Assembly (NCBI RefSeq): GCF_020510585.1
Contig: NZ_CP075190.1
Location: forward strand, 1,672,001 to 1,736,000
DNA length: 64,000 nucleotides
Reading direction: 5' to 3'
DNA from: Ferribacterium limneticum
Lineage (GTDB): Bacteria; Pseudomonadota; Gammaproteobacteria; Burkholderiales; Rhodocyclaceae
The position numbers and the translations under genes are program-made. Each line of letters begins with the position of its first letter. Position 1 is the first letter of the stretch. A model generated the notes under the pieces. It was not told where the DNA came from. It made no database searches and was given only the letters and a program-made list of their open reading frames with translations. Positions 58,963-64,000 of this stretch are shown here, one piece after another.

Positions 58963-59058
58963 GAAGTCTCCGTAGCTACTTGCAGCCGGGGTTTGTTGTT
59001 TTGGCGGGCTGTTCGCCCATTTGAAAAGTTGTTGTGAAGGGCTGCGCGGTGGCGTTGG

Positions 59059-59382
59059 CTACTCGGGGACAAAGACCAGTGAGCCGTCATTCATGCGGTA
59101 GGCGGTGCCGGCGCGTATTCCCTTGTTACCGCCATTCAGGCTCTCGCTGCTGCCATCGGCGCGGAAGCGTTCGATTTTCTGGCCGTCGCGCGTGATGATT
59201 TCCATGTCCGGTTGGCCGGCATGGCGAATCACCGTGATCTTGTCGCGGCTGTAGGGATTGAGCGGGTTGCTGGCGACGGTCAGCAACAAGGCGGCAATCA
59301 GGACGAGAAAGACATCGATCAGGTTGATTACCGACAACAGCGGGTCGTCGGCTTCCGCGTCATCGCGCAGACGGGATCTCAT
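59059..59382 (-). CDS. DUF2149 (ExbD-like) membrane protein
   Basis: 107 residues. A short cytoplasmic N-terminus (DDAEADDPLLSVINLIDVFL, with the Asp of the membrane helix) leads into one helix (VFLVLIAALLLTVAS) and a periplasmic tail. The layout is like ExbD/TolR but it belongs to DUF2149, usually found next to a MotA/TolQ-like gene, as here. It overlaps that gene by 4 bases. Confidence 0.85.
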   Translation of the reverse strand: MRSRLRDDAEADDPLLSVINLIDVFLVLIAALLLTVASNPLNPYSRDKITVIRHAGQPDMEIITRDGQKIERFRADGSSESLNGGNKGIRAGTAYRMNDGSLVFVPE

Positions 59383-59873
59383 GCCTGTTTCCCTTCGGCG
59401 ATTTCCAGCTGCAGCAGTTCGTCGGCATACCAGCGGCGGCGCACATGGGCGATGGCGTAGGTGATGGCGGCGGCGAGCAGAGCGAGGATGACTGACGAGA
59501 AGGCGACGGTCAGGCTGTTGGCGACGTCGGCAAGCTGGCCGTCACCCAGTGCGCGCAAGGCTGGGCCCATGGGGATCATGGTGGCGACCAGGCCGAGCAT
59601 CGGGGTGACGCGGGTGGCGATGCGGATGAACTCAAGGCGGTTCATCGCTTCGGCCTCAACTTCAGCCAGGCTGAGCCGGGGCCTGGCCTGGCGCAGCGAG
59701 CGCAACTCGAAGGCGCTGGCGACGCCGGATTTCCGCTGCAGGGCTTGCCAGGCGAAGGCACCCAGCGCGAAGAAGGCGTACAGGAAGAGCAGGGCGATGG
59801 CGAGCAGGACCGGGAGAAGGAAGAGCTGGGCGATGCCGTACATCAGCGTGTCGATCGGCAGGTTGAGGTTCAT
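59379..59873 (-). CDS. MotA/TolQ/ExbB-like proton channel subunit
   Basis: 164 residues with three membrane helices: LLAIALLFLYAFFALGAFAW, VTPMLGLVATMIPMGPALRA and ANSLTVAFSSVILALLAAAI. The TP.LGL.AT and VAFSS..LAL motifs fit the family. It probably forms a proton-driven stator with the DUF2149 protein. The ATG at 59873 overlaps the upstream stop; the long N-terminal frame beyond is not conserved. Confidence 0.87.
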   Translation of the reverse strand: MNLNLPIDTLMYGIAQLFLLPVLLAIALLFLYAFFALGAFAWQALQRKSGVASAFELRSLRQARPRLSLAEVEAEAMNRLEFIRIATRVTPMLGLVATMIPMGPALRALGDGQLADVANSLTVAFSSVILALLAAAITYAIAHVRRRWYADELLQLEIAEGKQA

Positions 59874-60814
59874 GATGATTTCCCGTCTGAAACATGATGG
59901 CGGGGCGCTTTGGCGCGCTGCCGGAGAATTCCGGCAGCGACAGTGAACATCAGCAGCAAAGCCATCCACAGCGACTCGGCAGGCGGGGAGAAAGTGCTGC
60001 CTAGTTTGACCGCACTCAGTTTCTGGCCAACGAGATCGCTCGCCGATTCGGCGTTCTCCGTAGGCGGCGAAATATTTTCTTCAGCGAAAAATTTGGCCAC
60101 CGGATCAATTTTCAAATTTGGCGTTTTTTCCCGGTTGACCGTGGCATCGGCCGCTGTTTCGATGGTCTTGGGAATACTCGCGTTGTCGCCGGTCAGCCCA
60201 CGAACCAGCGCGCTCGGTGGTGGTGTGCCGGCGCCCATGGCTTTTTGGTCGCGCTCGCCGGTGTGGTAGCCGGTACGCAGGAAATTTCGGGCTTCTTCGC
60301 TGCCTTCGGCGGCGGCTGCCTCGAACCACTGGCGGGCCGCCGCCTCGTCACGCGGCACGCCTTTGCCCTGTTGCAGCATGGTCGCGTAATGCATCTTGCC
60401 GAGCGGGCCATAGGCCGGGTCGCCGCTGGTCGCGGCGCGGTGCATCAGTTCCGCGGCCGTGGTCAGATCCGCTTTGACCCCGGCGCCGTCTTCGAGCAGC
60501 AGCGCCTTCCAGATCATTGCGCCGGCGTAACCGGCAGCGATGCATTTGTCAAAAATCTTGTGGGCGTTTTCGTGGTCGCCGCATTTTTCCAGCAGGTAGC
60601 CCTTGGCGCAGGTGACAATGTTGGCCGGTTGCTGGATGGCGTATTCCAGGGTCTGGTCGCCGATTACATTGGCCAGGTCGCTGGGGTCGCCGGGCGTCGC
60701 GGCTCCGCCGCAGAATGGATTGCCGGCGAGCGCCGCCTGAGTAGTCGCCATGGTGCCGGAGATCATCAGCACCGTGGCTAGACGGCGCCAGTGTGGGTGG
60801 GCGGAGTGTCGCAT
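59870..60814 (-). CDS. Secreted Sel1-repeat protein with C-terminal membrane helix
   Basis: 314 residues. A signal peptide precedes Sel1-type repeats at about 70-190 (CGDHENAHKIFDKCIAAGYAG, LMHRAATSGDPAYGPLGKMH, AARQWFEAAAAEGSEEARNF). A low-complexity linker and one C-terminal helix (LWMALLLMFTVAAGIL) follow. Sel1 repeats bind proteins, so it may be the periplasmic partner of the ExbB/DUF2149 pair. The dispersed element at 60107 encodes ATVNREKTPNLKID in the linker. The second ATG (60814) is better spaced from GAGG than 60820. Confidence 0.82.
   Translation of the reverse strand: MRHSAHPHWRRLATVLMISGTMATTQAALAGNPFCGGAATPGDPSDLANVIGDQTLEYAIQQPANIVTCAKGYLLEKCGDHENAHKIFDKCIAAGYAGAMIWKALLLEDGAGVKADLTTAAELMHRAATSGDPAYGPLGKMHYATMLQQGKGVPRDEAAARQWFEAAAAEGSEEARNFLRTGYHTGERDQKAMGAGTPPPSALVRGLTGDNASIPKTIETAADATVNREKTPNLKIDPVAKFFAEENISPPTENAESASDLVGQKLSAVKLGSTFSPPAESLWMALLLMFTVAAGILRQRAKAPRHHVSDGKSS
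60107..60147 (-). repeat. Dispersed 40-bp element inside the Sel1-repeat gene
   Basis: On the minus strand, sense to the gene, it reads CCACGGTCAACCGGGAAAAA, then ACGCCAAATTTGAAAATTG. It lies in the linker between the repeats and the C-terminal helix. Confidence 0.85.
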
Positions 60815-60949
60815 CGTCATCCTCGTTTGGCCGGTGGCCGGGTTGCCGATCGAATGAATCGGTCAGACAAGCTTATCGAGGCGGATTGCAGCCGGCTTGA
60901 GCAAACCCCACGCCATGCCCAGGGCAAATTGCCCGGCAAAAATGCAGAC

Positions 60950-60977
60950 AAAAAAAGGCCGGCACCAGGCCGGCCTT
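60950..60977 (-). terminator. Intrinsic terminator of the Pat-like gene
   Basis: Read on the minus strand, AAGGCCGGC / GCCGGCCTT with a short loop is followed by a T-run of about five, 20 bases after the stop. Confidence 0.85.
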
Positions 60978-60997
60978 GAAACTGTGCGCTTCGGTAA

Positions 60998-63715
60998 TCA
61001 GCCCGTCAGCGGCTTGACGACGCGCTTGACGGCGGTGTCGTCAGGATGCGGATGGATGGTGAAGCCGAGGCTGGTCATCAGGCGGAACATCTTGGAGTTG
61101 GTCGACAGGACGTCACCGACCACGGCGCGGTAGCCCTTCATGCGGGCGCATTCGATCAGCGCCGTCATGAGCTTGCGGCCGACGCCGCACTTCTGCCAGT
61201 CGTCGCCGACGGCCAGCGCGAACTCGACCGACTCGCCATCCGGATTGACGACGTAGCGTGCGACGCCGATCTGGAGTTCGGGCGGTTCCACGCCGTCGAC
61301 GTTATCTTCGAGCTCCTGGTTGATGGTGGCGACCAAGGCCATTTCGCGGTCGTAGTCGATCTGCGTGAAGCGGACCAGCATGGTCTGGGTCAGTTCGCGC
61401 AGGGTATCCATGAAGCGGTAGTAACGCGATTCGTCGGACATGGCCTTGACGAATGCCTGCTCCATCTCGGCGTCTTCCGGGCGGATCGGGCGGATGGTGA
61501 CGACCTTGCCGTCGTTCATCTGCCATTCCTGGATCAGGTGCACCGGGTAGGGGTAGATCGACATGTGGGCGTAACGGTCGCCCGAGGCGTTGGCGGCATG
61601 GTCGATGACGATGCGGGCATCGGCGGCGATGGCGCCGTTTTCATCGACGATCAGCGGATTGAGGTCGAGTTCCTGGATCCACGGCAGTTCGCAGACCATT
61701 TCGGAAATGCACAGCAGCACTTCCTTGAGGGCGGCGCGGTCGACCGGTGGCATATTGTGGAACTGATCGAGGATCAACGAAGCGCGCGTCGAGTCGATCA
61801 AATCCTTGGCCAGGAATTCGTTGAGTGGCGGCAGGGCGACCGAGCGGTCGCTGAAAATTTCGACGTCGAAGCCGCCGGCGCCGAAGGTGATGACCGGCCC
61901 GAAAATCGGATCGCGGAAGACACCGATCATGACTTCGCGGCCATTCGGACGCGACAGGAAAGGTTCGATCGAAACGCCGTTGATCTTGGCGGTCGGATGC
62001 CGCTTCTGCACGGTGTCGATGATGTCGTGATAGGCGTTGCGGACAGCCGGTGCATTGGTGATGTTGAGGCGGACGCCGCCGGCATCGGACTTGTGTGTCA
62101 AGTCCGGCGAATCGACCTTCATGGCGATCGGGAAGCCGATTTGCTCGGCCAGCAGCAGCGCCTCGGTCGCCGTGCGGGCGACCATGGTCTGGGCGACCGG
62201 CACCTTGAAGGCGCGCAGGATGGCCTTCGATTCCATTTCGGAAAGCACCTTGCGCCGTTCGGCGAGCAGGGCCTCGATCAGCATCTTGGCGCCTTCGGCT
62301 TCCGGCCGGCCGTGCTGGCGGGTCGGTTCCGGCGTTTGCAGCAGGAGCTTCTGGTTGCGGTAGTACTTGGAAATATGATGGAACAGTTCGACGGCCGTTT
62401 CCGGCATGCGGAAAGCCGGGATGCCGGCGCTTTCAAGCAGGCTACGTGCTTCGCGGACCTGCTCTTCACCCATCCAGCAGCAGATCAGCGAACGGTTGAG
62501 CTTGTCGGCAACTTCAATGATGGCCTGGGCGACGGCCAGCGGGTCGGTCATCGCCTGCGGCGAGAGCATGACCAGCGTGCTGTCGACGTTCGGATCGTTC
62601 GTGACGGCCAAGATGGTGTCGCGATAGCGCTCCGGTGTCGCATCGCCGCCGATGTCGATCGGGTTGCTGTGCGACCAGTTGGTGGGCAGTGCCTTGTTGA
62701 GCACGGCCATCGTTTCGTTGGACAGCTCGGCCAGCGGAATGCCCATGTCGCCGGCCCGGTCGGCCGCCATGGCGCCCGGCCCGCCGCCGTTGGTAATGAT
62801 GGCGAGGCGGTTGCCCATCGGGCGGAACTTGGAAGCCAGTGCCTTGGCAGCGTAGAAGAGCTGGCCGACGTTTTGCACACGAACCACGCCGGCGCGGCGC
62901 ACGGCGGCGTCGAAAACGGTGTCGGAAACGGCCGCCATGCCCGAGTGGGTTGCGGCAGCGGCCGAGCCGGCAGCGTGGCGGCCAGCCTTGAGCAGGATGA
63001 TCGGCTTGATGCGGGCGGCCGAACGCAGGGCGCTCATGAAGCGGCGGGCGTTACGGATGCCTTCGACGTACATCAGGATGTAGTGCGTGCGGCTGTCGTA
63101 GATCAGGTAGTCGAGGATTTCGCCGAAATCGACGTCGGCCGTCATGCCGATCGAAATGACCGACGAGAAGCCGACATCGTTGGCCTTGGCCCAGTCAAGC
63201 ACGGCCGAGCACATGGCGCCGGACTGCGAGACGAGGGCAAGATTGCCCGGCTTGGCGGTGATCTTGGTGAAGGTGGCGTTGAGGCCGAGGTCGGGGCGGA
63301 TGATGCCCAGACAGTTGGGGCCAAGGATGCGGACGTTGTAGGAACGGGCGATTTCCATGACCTTGCGTTCGAGCGCGGCGCCGATGTGGCCGGCTTCGGA
63401 AAAGCCCGAGGCGATGACGATGGCGTTGCGCACGCCCGAGCGGCCGCATTGTTCAATTAGCTGCGGGACAGTCTGCGGGCGGGTGGCGATGACCGCCATT
63501 TCGACGCGGGCGCCGATTTCCTCGATGGATTTGTAGGACGGCTGGCCCTGAATCGTGTCGTGCTTGGGGTTGATGGCGTAGAGGCGGCCCTTGTAACCCG
63601 AGCTCAAGATATTCTTGAAAATGATGTTGCCGACCGAGTTTTCACGGTCTGATGCACCGATGACTGCAACCGATTTCGGTTCGAAAAGCGAGGTTAAATA
63701 GTGCTGTTCCAACAT
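60998..63715 (-). CDS. Pat-like protein: NDP-forming acyl-CoA ligase domains fused to a GNAT acetyltransferase
   Basis: 905 residues. A CoA-binding domain (SVAVIGASDRENSVGNIIFKN), a succinyl-CoA-ligase-like domain (ITNGGGPGAMAADRAGDMGI), an ATP-grasp domain (FPIAMKVDSPDLTHKSDAGG) and a C-terminal GNAT domain (VEFALAVGDDWQKCGVGRKLM, with the CoA-binding Q..GVG..L) follow in that order. Relatives such as Pat/PatZ acetylate and inactivate acetyl-CoA synthetase. Whether the ligase part is active cannot be told. ATG at 63715 follows AGGGG; the frame runs slightly further upstream. Confidence 0.9.
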   Translation of the reverse strand: MLEQHYLTSLFEPKSVAVIGASDRENSVGNIIFKNILSSGYKGRLYAINPKHDTIQGQPSYKSIEEIGARVEMAVIATRPQTVPQLIEQCGRSGVRNAIVIASGFSEAGHIGAALERKVMEIARSYNVRILGPNCLGIIRPDLGLNATFTKITAKPGNLALVSQSGAMCSAVLDWAKANDVGFSSVISIGMTADVDFGEILDYLIYDSRTHYILMYVEGIRNARRFMSALRSAARIKPIILLKAGRHAAGSAAAATHSGMAAVSDTVFDAAVRRAGVVRVQNVGQLFYAAKALASKFRPMGNRLAIITNGGGPGAMAADRAGDMGIPLAELSNETMAVLNKALPTNWSHSNPIDIGGDATPERYRDTILAVTNDPNVDSTLVMLSPQAMTDPLAVAQAIIEVADKLNRSLICCWMGEEQVREARSLLESAGIPAFRMPETAVELFHHISKYYRNQKLLLQTPEPTRQHGRPEAEGAKMLIEALLAERRKVLSEMESKAILRAFKVPVAQTMVARTATEALLLAEQIGFPIAMKVDSPDLTHKSDAGGVRLNITNAPAVRNAYHDIIDTVQKRHPTAKINGVSIEPFLSRPNGREVMIGVFRDPIFGPVITFGAGGFDVEIFSDRSVALPPLNEFLAKDLIDSTRASLILDQFHNMPPVDRAALKEVLLCISEMVCELPWIQELDLNPLIVDENGAIAADARIVIDHAANASGDRYAHMSIYPYPVHLIQEWQMNDGKVVTIRPIRPEDAEMEQAFVKAMSDESRYYRFMDTLRELTQTMLVRFTQIDYDREMALVATINQELEDNVDGVEPPELQIGVARYVVNPDGESVEFALAVGDDWQKCGVGRKLMTALIECARMKGYRAVVGDVLSTNSKMFRLMTSLGFTIHPHPDDTAVKRVVKPLTG

Positions 63716-63803
63716 GGCAAACCCCTGGTCAAATTGTTTTTTGTGCAATGCGGAATTTTGGCACAACACCCGTCCATTGTCATTGGGCTTATAGGGTTAT
63801 TCC

Positions 63804-64000
63804 CTATGTGGCGAGGGCACTTTCAATGACCAGTGATTGTGACAGGGCGCGGTGTGTCGGGCATTTGTTGGCGATCTCGAGCAGGCGCTGGCGCTGTTCG
63901 GTGGTGAGTTCGCCGGCGAGGGTGATGGTGCGCTCTATGCGGTCACGGGAAACGCCGTCGACCTCGATTTTTTCATGGCTCAGCGCGACGCTGATGTGGG
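63804..64000 (-). CDS. OsmC-family protein, C-terminal end (cut by window edge)
   Basis: The last 65 residues are present: HISVALSHEKIEVDGVSRDR, then IERTITLAGELT and ANKCPTHRALSQS with the second catalytic Cys of OsmC/Ohr-type peroxide reductases. The N-terminal part with the first Cys is outside the window. It ends in TAG at 63804-63806. Confidence 0.8.
   Translation of the reverse strand, partial: HISVALSHEKIEVDGVSRDRIERTITLAGELTTEQRQRLLEIANKCPTHRALSQSLVIESALAT

Noticed and set aside
61046..63460. Very long open frame opposite the Pat-like gene
   Set aside because: It is antisense to a well-supported gene, its translation is low-complexity and Arg/Asp-rich with no family features, and it follows from third-position GC bias. 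The same applies to 6087-7703 opposite tex.

Overview
The window looks like a chromosome segment of a GC-rich betaproteobacterium, most likely Rhodocyclales (Dechloromonas/Azonexus-like). This is inferred from protein-family content recognised by eye: FliW, DUF3460, DUF3301, a GNA1162-type lipoprotein trio, a NosR-type flavoprotein, an octaheme cytochrome and PutA without a DNA-binding domain. No database search was possible. No rRNA, tRNA or CRISPR array was seen.

Layout. 1-16 kb is mostly housekeeping and signalling: a patatin-type lipase end, an FAD-linked oxidase, a histidine kinase with Hsp33 and an ArsC-like protein, a ferric-reductase-like flavoprotein, Tex, FliW, a DNA-alkylation repair protein, a gamma carbonic anhydrase, a PAS-PAS-GGDEF protein, a MazG-like protein and RlmJ. 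16-29 kb carries RF3, MoaE, a GST, an FMN protein divergent from a LysR regulator, a membrane chemoreceptor, ClpB behind a sigma32-type promoter, and a soluble CZB chemoreceptor. 30-35 kb has putA followed by a Glu/Leu dehydrogenase, a proline-to-2-oxoglutarate route. 36-42 kb is a five-gene branched-chain-amino-acid type ABC operon lying between an intact glutathione peroxidase gene and a decayed copy of it. 42-45.5 kb holds three lipoprotein genes and hflX. 45.5-47.9 kb is an accessory block with atypical genes and an attC-like site.

47.9-61 kb is a redox region. It holds a lone Rieske protein, a DUF302 protein, an octaheme c cytochrome with its cytochrome b, and a thioredoxin-like protein. 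It also holds a minus-strand run of a Sel1-repeat protein, a TolQ/ExbB-like channel, DUF2149, a NosR-like protein, a histidine kinase and a NarL-type regulator. The window ends with a Pat-like ligase/acetyltransferase and the end of an OsmC-family gene.

The most striking feature is a dispersed element of about 40 bp, present 13 times with near-invariant core ACGGTCAACC followed by spaced A/T tracts, plus weaker candidates. It occurs in both orientations, between genes and inside coding sequences in different reading frames. It looks like either a small mobile repeat or a DNA uptake or nucleoid signal.
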